From: Paracamarosporium sp. OC-R06-R3
Lineage: Eukaryota; Ascomycota; Dothideomycetes; Pleosporales; Didymosphaeriaceae
DNA length: 64,000 nucleotides
Direction of reading: 5' to 3'
NCBI GenBank assembly: GCA_019828545.1
Contig: JACVRA010000090.1
Coordinates: 1-64,000 of the forward strand
Positions 9,992-22,069 of this stretch are shown here, piece by piece. Every line of letters begins with the position of its first letter. Position 1 is the first letter of the stretch. Under the pieces are notes generated by a model, which was not told the DNA's origin, did not search any database, and saw only the letters and a program-made list of their open reading frames with translations. Made by a program: the position numbers and the translations under genes.

Positions 9992-10310
9992 GAGTCCACT
10001 CATGATACCTTATCGTCTCAGTTGCTCCAGATATCGAGTCCACCCAGGATACATTATCATTCCAGCCGTCGCGATTTGTTTGAACCGTTAAGTCTACCCA
10101 AGCTACACTATCACCCAGCAGTCGCAATTTCTGTCACACACATCAAGTCCATCTAGAACATATTCTTACCTCAGCAGCCGTGATCTGCTCCAGGCGTCAA
10201 GTCCACCCAAGCTCCATCACCACCCCACCCACCTTGGTCCGTTTAAGCCCTTAAATCAACCCAAGCTCCACCACCATCCATTCATTCCAGCCGTCGGCTC
10301 CACCCAGCTC
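9992..10310 (+). repeat. Degenerate 54-bp tandem repeat
   Basis: Units begin with variants of AAGTCCACCCAAGCTACA at 9992, 10036, 10090, 10145, 10199 and 10253. The steps are 44, 54, 55, 54 and 54 bp. Each unit continues with a variant of CCAGCCGTCGCGATTTGTT. Divergence between units is clear, so the array is old. The rest of the interval to 10814 holds no gene I can support. Confidence 0.75.
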
Positions 10311-10814
10311 AGCATACACCCCCCACCCTTTCACAACTATACAAAAAATGTAGCTCTCTCAAATTGTGCACCAGCCCGACAGATGCCCAGGCAGCGCAGA
10401 AGACTACAAGAGCCGCACGGACATTGCTGTTCCCCGCCTCAGTAACACGCGCAGCCACGGCTCGTCCGCAGAGTGTCAGCTCGGCGGCGGGCGAAGACTG
10501 GGTGTCTAATATGGCGGGGTGTTGTGGTAGAGGGGTGGCTGTGTGAGCTGGGGTGGACCGTCATGATTTAAGTGGGAGGGTATAGGTGAGAAGGATGAGG
10601 GCGAGGAAGAAGATGACGGTGTGTGAATGGATGAATCTCGACTGAACATGTCACGAGCGACCGAAGACGAAGAAAGAAGTTGGAGGGACAGAAAGTTGGA
10701 TAAAGTTACCTACCGACGCCGTGCGATGCAGATGCAGTAATCTCGTCTAGTCTATGCGTAATCCCAGTATCGTACACCTACCATTACAAAATATACATGT
10801 TGACATATCTTCGA
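10311..10814. other. Intergenic region between repeat and MRH4 3' end
   Basis: A short plus-strand frame at 10364-10546 starts without ATG and has no recognisable product. It is treated as non-coding. The 3' UTR of the helicase gene lies at the right side. Confidence 0.45.
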
Positions 10815-12755
10815 TTAGATCAGGGCCTCGCCTCTGAACATAGCATCCCGAACCTCCTTCACGACATCGGCTCGGTCACCAGGACCAACGAGCACGATGC
10901 CTCTTCCTCTCCTGCCCATGCGACCGGTTCTGCCCAGTCGATGGATGAAGTCGATTGTGGTGTGCGGTACATCGAACAAGATGACGTGTCTTACGGAGAC
11001 TGTGTCGATACCTCGCGAGCCAAGATCGGTTGTGACGATGACTTTGGTGTTGGATAGTTGTCGGGTGTTACTGCTGGCATTCGGCTTGGCAGATTCCTTT
11101 TGAGCTTCACCTTCTTTAGGCTCCTTGATCTTCTCCGTGCCAGTAAAGGATGCGAGAGCCTTAGCTTGACGATTCGGATCAGTGTCGCGGTGGAATGCCA
11201 TGGCGTCAATGCCCTTCTTGGTAAGGTACTCAGCCACCTTGTCGGTGTCCTCACGCTCGTTCACAAAGACAAGGATGCGCTTTGTGGGAACTGCTTCTTT
11301 GCCATCCGCGGGATCGTAGTCGGCGGTGGCCTTGCCTATCTGCCAGATAGTATCGGCGCAAGCCAGCATCTTGTTGCCGCGGTACGGCTCTTTGTTGACA
11401 TCAACGACACCGAGTTGGACACGTCGAGGGATAGCATGGAGATTGGGCGTGACTAATCGCTGCATTTCTGGGAACTTCTCTGCCAAATACTTGTCGAGAT
11501 ACTTTGGAATGGTCGCTGAGCACAGCATGAGCTTCTTCAAGGATGGCGTGGCCCTTTCTAGGATTTCCGTAGTGCTGGGCTTGAAGGAGCGGTCGAAGAG
11601 AGAGTCTGCTTCATCAACAATGAGGTGCGTGACGCGTGCCAGAATGTTGGGGTTGCTCTCGGCGATGCTGGCGAGGAGGGGCGGCGTGCTGATGACAATA
11701 TCGACGCCATTCTCGTTGAAGAGGCGACTTCGGATAACGGTGGCCGAATTCTTTGCTGATATGGGAGCCGCGCGAAACTTAACCTCGTGGGATAGCGATT
11801 TGGCGACTGCACCAACTTGAGCGACGAGCTCGGCGGAGGGGACAAGAATGATGGCGCGAGGGCGCGCAGGGTCGACCGCCTTGTTGAGGTCGGGTTCTTC
11901 CACGTCGAAGATGTCATCCCTGCGAGTCTTGTCGGCAGCTTTGGCAGCGGCGTCCTCTGCTGCTTTGCGCTCAGATTCCTCCTTGTCTGCTGCTTCTTCT
12001 CGTTTTATGGCGTCAATAACCGGCAGCAAGTATGCTAGTGTCTTTCCGGAACCCGTCTCTGCAGCCAGGAGAAAAGAGTCAGGACCGCTCTTTTGCGATG
12101 GGTTCCTCGTCCGTCGCTGCTTCTGCAGTCCCAGAAGAGCAGGTATTGCCACAGCTTGAGCTGGGGTTGGCTGTCGATACTCTAGGTCTGGCAGTGCGTC
12201 CTTGATGGCCTGCTGGACACTCTCCATCAACGGGAGGCTCTGGAACGACTCCACCTGCTCCACCTTCTGCTTGATTGCTGATCTGAGCTTGTAGGGTATC
12301 TCTTGAAGCGACTTCTGCATCTTCAGTGCATGGAACGGCTCCGAGCCGGTCCGTCTGTTGTCGTACCTCCTGTCTCCATCTCTCCGCTCGGACGTGAATG
12401 ATGTTCTCCGGTCTTGGTTTCGGTTCTGATCTTGCGGTAGTATCCCCGTAGCTCTGGTCCGGTTCAGGTAGGAGAAGGGGTCGCGCGACTTCTTCTTGGG
12501 GGGGCGTCCATCCGTCGATGGGCGAGCTGGACGGGCGACGGTATCCGACAGGACCATGCGCGACGGGCGTGGCGCATCAGGCCTGCGTCGAGAGGGCCCT
12601 CCGGAGCGGCGTGAGGCAGCAGCATCGTAGCGGGCTGCTCTGTCGCGCTGTATCTGGGCGTAGAGGCGCGTCTGCTGGAGGAGCGGCCGGCGGGCCAGGG
12701 AGGCGCGCACCTCGCACAACGGGCAGACACGGGCGGCCGGGCGCAAAGCCAACAT
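10815..12755 (-). CDS. MRH4: Mitochondrial DEAD-box RNA helicase MRH4
   Basis: Single-exon frame of 646 aa from the ATG at 12755. I prefer this start to the one 37 codons upstream because it opens with an Arg-rich presequence (MLALRPAARVCPLCEVRA). Helicase motifs in order: AAETGSGKT (Walker A), PSAELVAQ, VDEADSLF (DEAD box), LCSATIPK (SAT) and HRLGRTGRMGRRG (motif VI). A long charged insertion (KREEAADKEESE...) lies between motifs I and Ia. Gene order of motifs, presequence and size match the MRH4 branch of mitochondrial DEAD-box proteins, which in yeast acts in late assembly of the mitoribosomal large subunit. It is head-to-head with BUD4, 571 bp apart. Confidence 0.88.
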   Translation of the reverse strand: MLALRPAARVCPLCEVRASLARRPLLQQTRLYAQIQRDRAARYDAAASRRSGGPSRRRPDAPRPSRMVLSDTVARPARPSTDGRPPKKKSRDPFSYLNRTRATGILPQDQNRNQDRRTSFTSERRDGDRRYDNRRTGSEPFHALKMQKSLQEIPYKLRSAIKQKVEQVESFQSLPLMESVQQAIKDALPDLEYRQPTPAQAVAIPALLGLQKQRRTRNPSQKSGPDSFLLAAETGSGKTLAYLLPVIDAIKREEAADKEESERKAAEDAAAKAADKTRRDDIFDVEEPDLNKAVDPARPRAIILVPSAELVAQVGAVAKSLSHEVKFRAAPISAKNSATVIRSRLFNENGVDIVISTPPLLASIAESNPNILARVTHLIVDEADSLFDRSFKPSTTEILERATPSLKKLMLCSATIPKYLDKYLAEKFPEMQRLVTPNLHAIPRRVQLGVVDVNKEPYRGNKMLACADTIWQIGKATADYDPADGKEAVPTKRILVFVNEREDTDKVAEYLTKKGIDAMAFHRDTDPNRQAKALASFTGTEKIKEPKEGEAQKESAKPNASSNTRQLSNTKVIVTTDLGSRGIDTVSVRHVILFDVPHTTIDFIHRLGRTGRMGRRGRGIVLVGPGDRADVVKEVRDAMFRGEALI

Positions 12756-13326
12756 GATGGACAGGCTAAAAGAACTGCGCAGCGCTCTATGACAAGAATC
12801 AAGGACGGCCGTCGTTGCACGGCTGGGGTTCCGAAACTTTTTGGGGCCGCTTATCGCGGCTACCAATCATGGCGGGGCGGCAGGCGCAACCAGGCCGTTG
12901 CCCCTCGCAACGGCGCATCCCCGACGCAACCCATGCTTGTGTTGTCGCGCACTCATGTCCAGGCCCATTTCAGCAGCGCATCCTCTTCCTTCCAACATCC
13001 TCAGCCAACAGTTCGCGAGGCCGTCGTTCACTTCTGCTGCAATATTAAATAGCGTGCATCCCACCAGTTGCGCGCACTCCTCGACGGAGGCCCGCTCTTC
13101 ACCGCATTCCTCGCCAACGCCCGCGCCCGTTGCCGACGTGCAGCCACTCTTCCAGGCCGACGCTGGTCGAGTCCAATGTCCCGCAACCAGACAGTGAGTC
13201 GTGCCATCCCAGAGACATCGCAGCGCGCACTGCGAATCGACAGTGGCAGCCAGGTACTGACCGCAGCAGGTGTCACCGCTGCGCATAAACAAAACACCGA
13301 CCTCCCCACCCAGCAAAGGCAGCAGC
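12756..13326. promoter_or_regulatory. Divergent promoter MRH4 / BUD4
   Basis: 571 bp separate the two start codons on opposite strands, so the interval must contain both promoters. It is GC-rich with no TATA box, as expected for steadily expressed genes. Confidence 0.5.
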
Positions 13327-16300
13327 ATGTCGCGCCCGCTCTCTGAGATCGGTTCCACCGAGAGCCGGCGGAACTCTGGCAACTTCAACCAGCCTACCAA
13401 GGTAACCAACATTGCATTCCAGCGCTGTGACATGCTGCTAACGTGGCCAAGAAAATATTCTTAACCAAGGAGTCCTCGCCTTTCGACTCGTCTCCGTACA
13501 CAAACAGTCCGCGCCTGTTCTGGAAGGAGCAGACCATCTCGCCCAAGAATCGCTTTGGCTCCGAAAACGAGTACGAGCACGAGCCATCGCTCTCGCCGAA
13601 GCGCAACTCCATTGAGAACCTCAAGAAGGCGTCTCGTGTCAAGAACAGCAGCATGTTCGCCCGCGAGCAGAAGAACGAGTACGACCCGACCTCTGTCCAA
13701 GCGCCGAACCGACCACTGGCTGCTGGACGCCCATTGAGCACTCAGGTGCAGGGCAACGCTTACGGTGGTAGCGGTCTCGCGGGACTGCGCCATCATCGCG
13801 GCGAGAGCTTGAGCAAGATCCCCACACTCAGCTCCCCGCTCAGCTCCCCGAAGATGTCTCCGACCAAGATCCCATCCTTGGCTGCCAGCACAGGCTCACC
13901 CTCACGGGATAAACCTTCCCCATCTGAAGGGCGTGCCTCACCAACAAAGTCTTCTCTTGCCAGCCCAGGACGATTCAACGCCATTGAGTACAACCCAGAT
14001 TCTAGCGTGTGGTCTGAGGACGATGAGACGTTCCCCCAAACACCTCGTCCACTCCGCCGCCATGCAAAGAGTGTAACGTTTGATGCTGCGCCGCCAACCA
14101 TCAACGAGTACGAAATGGTCACGCCCGACCCTTCGTCTGTTGCGTCTGGGTCGCGGGAAGGTAGCTACGAATCAGACGAAGAGGAGCTGAGCTTCGATCA
14201 GGACGACAGCTTCGATGCATCCCTGGAGGATACAGACAAGACTCCGGTCGTGCTTCCCGAAGATTGGCGCCACATGAGCCCTGACGCCGCGAACACATCG
14301 CTCATTGACAACTACGACGATGTCTTCGGTCGCGACAACAGTCCTATGCCAAATGCTCATCCTAATGGCAGGATGAACCACTCTCGTACCGGCTCTACTG
14401 CTTCCGACGGCGAATCAAGGCCACTCCCTCCATTGCCAGGTATGGACCGCCGTGATTCAAGCGTTGGCCTTTCTACAGCTGCGGAGCGCGCGGGATCCCG
14501 GAGATCACTTCCTCAACTTCCACCGGCTGTTGGCATCTCAAAAGCCGACCTTTTGAACATGCGCGAGGGTTCAATGTCTTTGGAGGATAGGCTTCGGTTG
14601 ATGAACTTTGACGACGAGCGCGATACCAGCACTCCGACTCAAGAGAGCCATAACAAGAAGGTCGAGTTAGGCGTACAGGTTGAGGTGGCTGAGCTTGACG
14701 ACGTGACCGAGAGTGATTTGGCTACCGATGGACCAAAGACACCTCGGATATCTCGCGAGTCTATACTTCGGAAAGTTCAGGGTGGTAACTTCGACGAACG
14801 CGACAGCTACAGTTACAACTATGACGCGGATTCCAGCCCTGAGCGGAGTTATGGCGATCTGGCGGATCTAGACCCCGACGTCCCAATTCCTTCGCGCGAA
14901 GTCTCCTCCAACTTTGATGATCACCCGGAAGCACCAAGCGAGGCTGATAGTGTTATCGACGCTTATTCCTTCGCGGAGACGACTGAAGTGTATACTGAGG
15001 CTGAGGTATCCGAGCTCGAAGACCATGAAACATCTGTGATCCATCATGACATCTACCGGCAAAGTCAAGATGATTCCGATGCAAGCGAGTATTCGCTCCA
15101 GCCAGAGGAGCAGCAAGAGGAGCAGACAGAAGAGCAGCCGACTTCCCAGAGCACTATTGACACCTCCGGACCTTCAACACCCACGGCAGACGCTTCCTCT
15201 CCGACGGTCGCTGAGAAGGAAACTAGAGGAAATGAGCTTTTCGCCAACTTCCAAGAAAATGAAATGGATCTGACTCTTGATCCGCTTAAGTCTTCATTCC
15301 AGACCGCGATCAGCCCCATGGACACTGCACCTAAGCTCAATGCCATGCGTCAGTTCCTGCAGCGGCCAGAGACTCCAGAAACCGTTGATCCAGAGGCTGA
15401 AGTTGAGGACCCCGGAACTCCCGATTCAGTGATTCGCCATCCAGTCGTTATTTCGCCACCTGAGGATGAGGAGGAGGAGGAGGAGGAGGAGACACCTGTT
15501 CCCGAGGAAGAGTCCACCGTTAAGGGTGCCGGCGGCAAGCTCAGGACACGCCCGTCGCTGATCCCTGCAGATGTTGACATGGCTGCAACACGCCGACAAG
15601 TCAGTGGCGAACATCCTCCTCCCGTTCCCAGGCGCAGCCCCGCACGGCAGTCATTGAGCACTGACTTCGGCCATGTTGATGACGAAGATACCCAGATCAG
15701 CATCTCCACCAAGGAGAACCTCATGCTTGACTTCAAGATTGGCGATGATTCGAACGATCTTAGCTTCGGACTAGACAAAGAATTCGATAACATCATCGAA
15801 GCGCAGAAGGTAGACAACCTTTTTCCTTTACCCCCTTTTGCCAAATTTCCGCCGTCCACTGCTACAAAGCAAGATGGAGCATACCATATGTCTGGCGAAG
15901 GCTTCGTTTATAGGTACACCCACGCTAACGGCAGTTCCAACTTACAGAAGGGATATCTCATGCGTCAGAACACCAAGGTTGTTGTTGCCAGCAGTCGCCA
16001 GTTCAGCGATGAAAAGCCTCCGGCCAAAACTGAACAAGCTACGGAGACAGACCTAAAGCCACCAAGCAGCAGTCCTCGAAAAACTAGCGCAGAACGTAAG
16101 CCCGCTTGGACCACGGAGCCTTGGAATGGCAAGGCAAGGCGGCGAAGTATCCGAACTGCCTCTGGTTCACGACGTGCCATGACTTCGGGCCCAGTTCCTC
16201 CTCTTCCAGGACAGGAATCTGCGGTCGCTGGCGGTCTCGATTCAGTAGCGGAGGGAGAAGTCGACGAGTTCGAGGATGGCCAAGAACGAGGAAGACTGTT

Positions 16301-17850
16301 TGTCAAGGTTGTCGGTGTCAAAGATCTTGACCTACCTTTACCCAAGAGTAAGTTGCCGCCTCGCTCACTGCGATTGTTTGCTAACTTGATGCTTCAGCCG
16401 AGCGCACGTGGTTCCAGCTTACGCTCGACAACGGTCTGCATTGTGTGACGACGACGTGGCTAGAGCTTGGCCATTCTGCTCCTATTGGCCAGGAATTTGA
16501 GCTCGTTGTTTTGGACGACCTAGAGTTCCAACTCACTTTGCAGACCAAACTTGAGCCGCCTACTCAGCCAACTGTTACTGCAGCTCCAGTCAAGATTGTC
16601 AATCACAAAAAATCGCACTCTGCATTCCGCAACCTTCTCTCATCTCCCAAGAAGCGAAAGGAACAGGAGCGCAAGCAACAGGAAGAAGCCGAGCGTCTCG
16701 CTCTTCAGCAGCAGCAAGAAGCACAGGAGAAGGCGAAGCGGAACCATAAAGCAACTGCTTGGGACCTTCTCCATGACCTGGTCGGTCCTGATGGGTCTTT
16801 TGCTCGTGCCTACGTCTGCCTTAACAACCACGAAAACCAAGCCTACGGTCGACCGCTCAACGTCGATATTCCTTGCTTCAATGAGTGGGCCGTTGACAAT
16901 ACCGGTGCAAGCAGTGTAAAGAGCAAGCGTGGTGGTGTGGTTCGGCGTCCGCCTTACCGAGTCGGCAAGCTTGCTCTTCAGCTGCTATACGTCCCGAAGC
17001 CCAAGAATGCGAAGGACGAGGACATGCCCAAGAGCATGAACGCCTGCATTCGTGAGCTACGAGAAGCAGAAGACGTCAAGAACCAGTCTTGGGAAGGACC
17101 TCTAAGCCAACAGGGTGGTGACTGCCCAGTAAGTGCTCATGATATAGGACCCCATACGAATCAATGCTAACATTCAATTAGTACTGGCGTCGCCGATTCT
17201 TCCGACTCAACGGCACCAAGTTGACCGCTTATCACGAAGCCACTCGGCAACCACGTGCAACAATCAACCTTGCCAAAGCGACTAAGCTCATCGATGACAA
17301 GTCTGCTCTCCAGCAGCCATCATCAACGAAGAGCGGTGGTCGTCGCAAGTCCGCCTTTGCTGAGGAAGAAGAAGGCTACATGTTTGTTGAAGAGGGCTTC
17401 CGTATACGATTCGCCAATGGCGAGGTCATCGACTTCTATGCCGACAGCCGCGAACAGAAGGAAGGCTGGATGAAGGTACTATCGGAGTGCGTCGGTAAAG
17501 ACATTGCCGGCGGTCGTGGCTGGGCTGAAATGGTGCTCGACAAGGAGCGACGAGAAAAGCGATCTCAGCCAGAGCCCTCACCAGCGAAGACAAAGCGAGA
17601 AAGCACCGCAGTAAACGGACAGCCACCGCTACAGCGACCGCGCTCACACGAAGGTACTGCTGGTAGCCAATCCATGCCTTCAAGTCCCGTCAAGCGCCCT
17701 GGACACTCGCGGACAAAGTCAGCCATGCCCGCTCCTCCGCCCCCGATCTCAAAAGATGATCAGCACAAGAGCGGGACTGCACCTCGGCGGAAGGAAGTTC
17801 CTGGTGGAGTGGCAAACCGCAGAGATCAGGTTCGATCGATGATTTTCTAA
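13327..17850 (+). CDS. BUD4: Bud site selection protein BUD4 (anillin-like, PH domain)
   Basis: Predicted exons 13327-13401, 13452-16347, 16398-17128 and 17182-17850 give 1456 aa. Introns are 50-53 nt with CTAAC branch sites. The first acceptor may instead be 13469, which would drop six residues. The N-terminal 800 residues are disordered, Ser/Pro-rich and acidic, with a run of eight Glu encoded by a GAG repeat near 15470-15491. The C-terminal third has the anillin-type region (from TERTWFQLTLDNGLHC), a Gln/Glu/Lys coiled coil (KRKEQERKQQEEAERLALQQ) and a PH domain starting YWRRRFFRLNGTKL and ending KEGWMKVLSECV. Fungal Bud4 organises septin and actomyosin rings at the septum. The full domain order makes this a firm call. 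Confidence 0.9.
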
Positions 17851-18913
17851 TCTCCTGTTCCTTACCTCTCGTTCCACTTCCCAGAGATGCATCTTTACAT
17901 ACCTTCATCGATACCTAGAAACCTTTGGACTACTCTCACTTCATTTTTCGCTTACGCTTTCTTTGCGTGCTAGGGAAACCGTTTTTATCCATTGCTGGAT
18001 AGGTTTAGGTTGGAATTGTGGCCATTCAAAGACTCATGGAAGAGGAGAGGCGCTGTGCGCTGAATACTATCGCTGAGGGTGCGTGTGGATACGCTACGTA
18101 TGCTGGAATACACTGGACCACCGTGTACATCACGCGGGATCTCATTTGTTGTTGTGTCTCCATGGGAGAAGTGCGCATCGGCGCGTCAGGAGAGGTGGGG
18201 TGCGTGACGAGAAACGACGGAGCAACAAGTCGGAGTTTTGTATTCTTGTCACTGATTTTGGGTACTGGTTGTTTGATTTGGCGTTCACCGCGGGTATATG
18301 ACTAGGGTATACGGATCGACTCTGTTTAATGATTGAAGATGGATTTGATGCTGCAGAGGACGACGTGTAGGCTTAGGTTCAGCGTGTATAATGGATTATT
18401 TCAAAACTTATGTGTACTATGTATGTTGGTGTGATACCTGTGATACATGGAAAGACTTGCTAAACAGGTGCCAAGCTCTGAGTCTAACAGGAGCTTGTCG
18501 CACACAACCAAAGATACATGATTGCTTCACGCAGCACCCTATTTTCTTCCATTTCAGAGGTCCAGAAGGCCATCTTGTCGTGTTTGCCTCGTTCGAATGG
18601 CAGATGATGTCTGTCCTTGGGTTCTCCATCGCCGCCGTGCGACAGAACGTCAAGCAAACAATCGCCAGCGCATGCACGCTCACGCTGCCTCTTGTTTTAC
18701 TCCAGGCCTCCATCTCACCCCGAGCGTCACCCCGGTTTTCCGTTCCTCACATAACACCCTCATTATCATCAAGTCCTTCTCTCATCCCATGGCTCCCACA
18801 CGTATTCCACTAACCTTCTAATACGTACCGCCCATCACAAAGCGCTCGCAACACCACGCACATCCACCCAGCCAAACCAACCCATTCCTTCCTCCCAACC
18901 ACACCACCAGACC
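17851..18913. other. Intergenic region
   Basis: About 1.06 kb. It contains the BUD4 3' UTR and the promoter and pyrimidine-rich leader of the gene at 18914. Frames here are short and unsupported. Confidence 0.5.
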
Positions 18914-20931
18914 ATGGGCGCCTCCTCCTCGCACCCCCAACCAACCCCCCTCATAGCCCTCAACGGCGGCCTCGGAAAACACAACACCATCCTCGTCCCG
19001 CCCGAAGCCTTCCTAGGCCCACACGCACACTTCGGGAAGAACGCAAGGAATAACAAGGCGCTTAGGTATGTGCCTGAGTATCATCGTGTGAAGGACTTGC
19101 TTGCGGAGGGGTACGCGTATCGGCCGAGGGCAAGGCCGAGGGTGAGGAGGGGGAGGGGAGTCGTGGTTGATGAGACGGTTAGTGAGGGGGATTTGAGGCC
19201 GAGGGTTAGGAGGAGCGTGAGGAAGGGTGGGTTGGTTGGGATGGGGTATCCTGGGGTGGGTGTGGGGATGCAGGGTGGGATTCCTGCTGTGCCTATATGG
19301 TATGATCCGCGGGGTGCCAGGGCGATGTCTGCGCCGGATCTTCCGATGGGATATGTGCCTCCGGTTCCTCCGGTAGGAAAAGGGAAGACTCCTATGATGG
19401 GGATAGGAATGCAGCCTGGTATGGCGCCTGGATTCGTTCCCACAGTTGGGATGCCGGGTCCTGCGCAGTACGCATATCCTCCTCCAGCAGGCTCGCCGTA
19501 TCCAGCACAGCCTCAGCCCCGAATACCACGGCGAGCACCGCTGCAGCAGAAGCCGATGCGTGCTCCGCCTGGGGTCCACGAGATCCCCCAAGGAGCCTTC
19601 ACCGCGCAACCGCAAGCCAAACCCCCACGACGCAAACCCCCACCCCTAGCATCAGATCAGATGAACAGGAAGCAACCACCGAATAAGCGCGCCGGCCCAT
19701 CAGGCCAAGAATGGTACCCAGGCGGAGACCCCTTCCTAGACGCATGCACCTGCACCACGAACTGCCATTGCCGAAAAGGAGCACGCGTGCTCTACCGCGC
19801 GCAGGGAGAAAACGACAGCGAGCAGAATACCTGGGGCGAAATACGCTACATCGTCAAAGACGACCTCGGGAGAGACTGCGGCGACCATTCCAAGTGTCGT
19901 GTCCATGATGACGATGACGACGACGACGATAGCGACGCGGGGAAGAAGAAGGGCAAGAAGAAGGGGAAGGGGAAGGGCAAAGCGGATGGAGATGTCAGGA
20001 AGATGCGGGAGGAAATGGCGGGGTTGAGGAGCGATCTCGCGAATATGAAGATTGGGGGTGGGAAGATGGGGATGGATACCATGATGGGGATGGGCTCGGT
20101 GGATGGACTGGATCCTCGTGTGGCGTTTGGCGGTGCGCCGTCGGGGAGGATGCATCAGGGTGGGTTCCCGGGTATGATGGATGGATTGGATCCTCACGTG
20201 GCGCAACGGATGGGCGTGGGGGATCCTTTCGATGTGAATCTTGATCCTCGCATGCAGCAGCGTATGGGAAACATGATGAAACGAAGATCGAATCGCGTGC
20301 CGGGTATGGGCATGGGCATGCACGGCATGGGAGACATCAGCTTCGAAGACGACATGTCGTTCCCGGATGTAGACGGTGGGATGATGGATCCCATGCTGAA
20401 CCCGATGATGGACGACGAAATGATGGACATGCCTCCGCCGTTGCGGAAAATAGGCGGTAGACGTTCGAAACAACGCAGAGGGCTGCGTGCTAGACCCGGC
20501 GGGCCTCCTAGAAGACCACTTGATGTAGATCCGCGCTTGGAGTACGGCCCGCTACCTGGGCGACGACCAGGTATGAATGGGCCTCGTCAAAGGGGTGGAG
20601 GCCCGCACCCGCCGCCTGGGTTCGATCTTGATGGAGATAGCTTGGGGAGTGAACTCGGTGGAGCTCGTCGTCGCTTTGGCCCAATGGGTGACGACGAGGG
20701 TAATTGGCCTCCGATGGGTGCCCGTCCAGGTAAGGCTCCAAGCAAGAAGAACGAAGCATTAATGACAGATAATCCACAGGTATACAAGATGACTTCGACA
20801 TGGCTCCGCCGGCGCCAAGAGAGAGCCCCCGTGGCAGAGGGAGAGGCAGCGGGTCCCACGACGGACGGCCAATGGGCGTAGAAGGCCGCAGACCGAACCA
20901 GGCGCATGTGGACGATGGAGACGATTACTAG
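18914..20931 (+). CDS. Met/Gly/Pro-rich protein with myristoylation signal and Cys cluster
   Basis: Predicted exons are 18914-20729 and 20780-20931, giving 655 aa. The 50-nt intron (GTAAGG...CCACAG) joins CCA-G to GT and gives an RG-rich, acidic end (SPRGRGRGSG...HVDDGDDY). Without splicing the frame ends at 20881, also after 655 residues. The N terminus MGASSSHPQ fits an N-myristoylation signal (Gly2, Ser6). Residues 1-70 look ordered, then comes a long Pro/Gly/Met-rich linker. Around 277-285 a CTCTTNCHC cluster, followed by DCGDHSKC, could bind metal. Then come an Asp run, a KKKGKKKGKGKGK stretch, and several (G)LDPxV/M repeats. I do not recognise the family. A membrane-tethered scaffold is only inference. 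Confidence 0.65.
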
Positions 20932-22069
20932 GCTTCGGCCGAGTAATCGAGACAAGAATGATGAACGCGGGACGGATCCTCGTATGTCTCGGGACAGGTG
21001 GAACTACATTGACCCTTATAACCTCAAGATCATCGCAGTATCCCCAGTGCACGACAACCCAGCGTGTCCCAGCACCAAGCCAATCCCGCCTTTATTTCAT
21101 CCCCAAAACAACGCTCCTCGTCGTCGATACGCTACCAACCCGATACCTTCGACCACCTCCTCTCAAACATATCTACCACGTAAACCGTACGAAGCCACAC
21201 ATCCGTCCCAGTTACACAAACACCACGCCGCATCCCATCTCGCGCTTGAAGCCCAAGCGAGCATGCCAAATCCGTCAGACACACGTCAGACCACCAGCAA
21301 GTCTCCGAAGTGACGCAAAACACACCGCAAACGGAAGTCCATGGGTGGGCAGAACGGCGTGCATCCGTGACGTAAGGCGAGGCGCATCTACTGCAGGTGC
21401 GTGCGCAAATCGCACGAGAATCTGCAGACAGGGTCCTGCGCAGCATGAATCAAGTTTGAATCAAAGAAGAAAATGCGACAGACCACAAGACGGAGAGAGC
21501 ATAGCAGAGCGAGGAAGAATAACGTATCAGAGATTGCATTTGACCGATTGATCGCGAGACCATGCATCCATACCCACAGTCGACTCTGTGTCCCAATGTC
21601 TGCCACCAAGTCTAAACCCATACGGCAAAGGAATCAACCAGCATGCCAGCTGGAAGGAAAGCAAAACTCCTCGAAGACGTAAGCCCCAGAAGAGGCGGGC
21701 GTGTACGCGTGAGACTAGATCATCCGTAGACGCCGACCTGTAGACTAGAGACAGAAGAGACCGAGATATGCTGTTCCCAAATATCTCGCTCCCGGTCCAT
21801 ACATAGGTTTACCATGTCCGTCCAAAACTCCTCGCTCGAAATGCACATAATGACACAAGTCCACCCCTAGGAAACAAGGTGCCGAAGCTCAGCTGTCGAG
21901 AAAAAAAGGAAACAATGCTGCAAGTGGAAGGAAGGTGGTGGCCAAAGAAAGCCTCCTTCTCAGTAACATGTCCGAGTTGTGATAGTTTGTGCCTGGTACA
22001 ACCCGTAGAACATCTCTCGTGGTGAGCAGGTCGGGGGTTTGATGCAGTGAAGCTCTACCTCACTAGCAT
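20932..22069. other. Intergenic region
   Basis: About 1.1 kb between convergent genes. Overlapping short frames on both strands show no domain, so I annotate nothing beyond the two 3' UTRs. Confidence 0.5.

Noticed and set aside
10364..10546. Possible small gene after the tandem repeat
   Set aside because: It has no ATG in frame, no domain and no convincing splice model.
15350..15859. Ser-rich minus-strand frame inside BUD4
   Set aside because: It is the antisense of the Glu/Pro-rich BUD4 exon, so the Ser runs are a mirror of GAG/GAA codons.
20070..20520. Ser/Pro- and His-rich minus-strand frames opposite the Met/Gly-rich protein
   Set aside because: They mirror ATG/GGT-rich coding on the plus strand.
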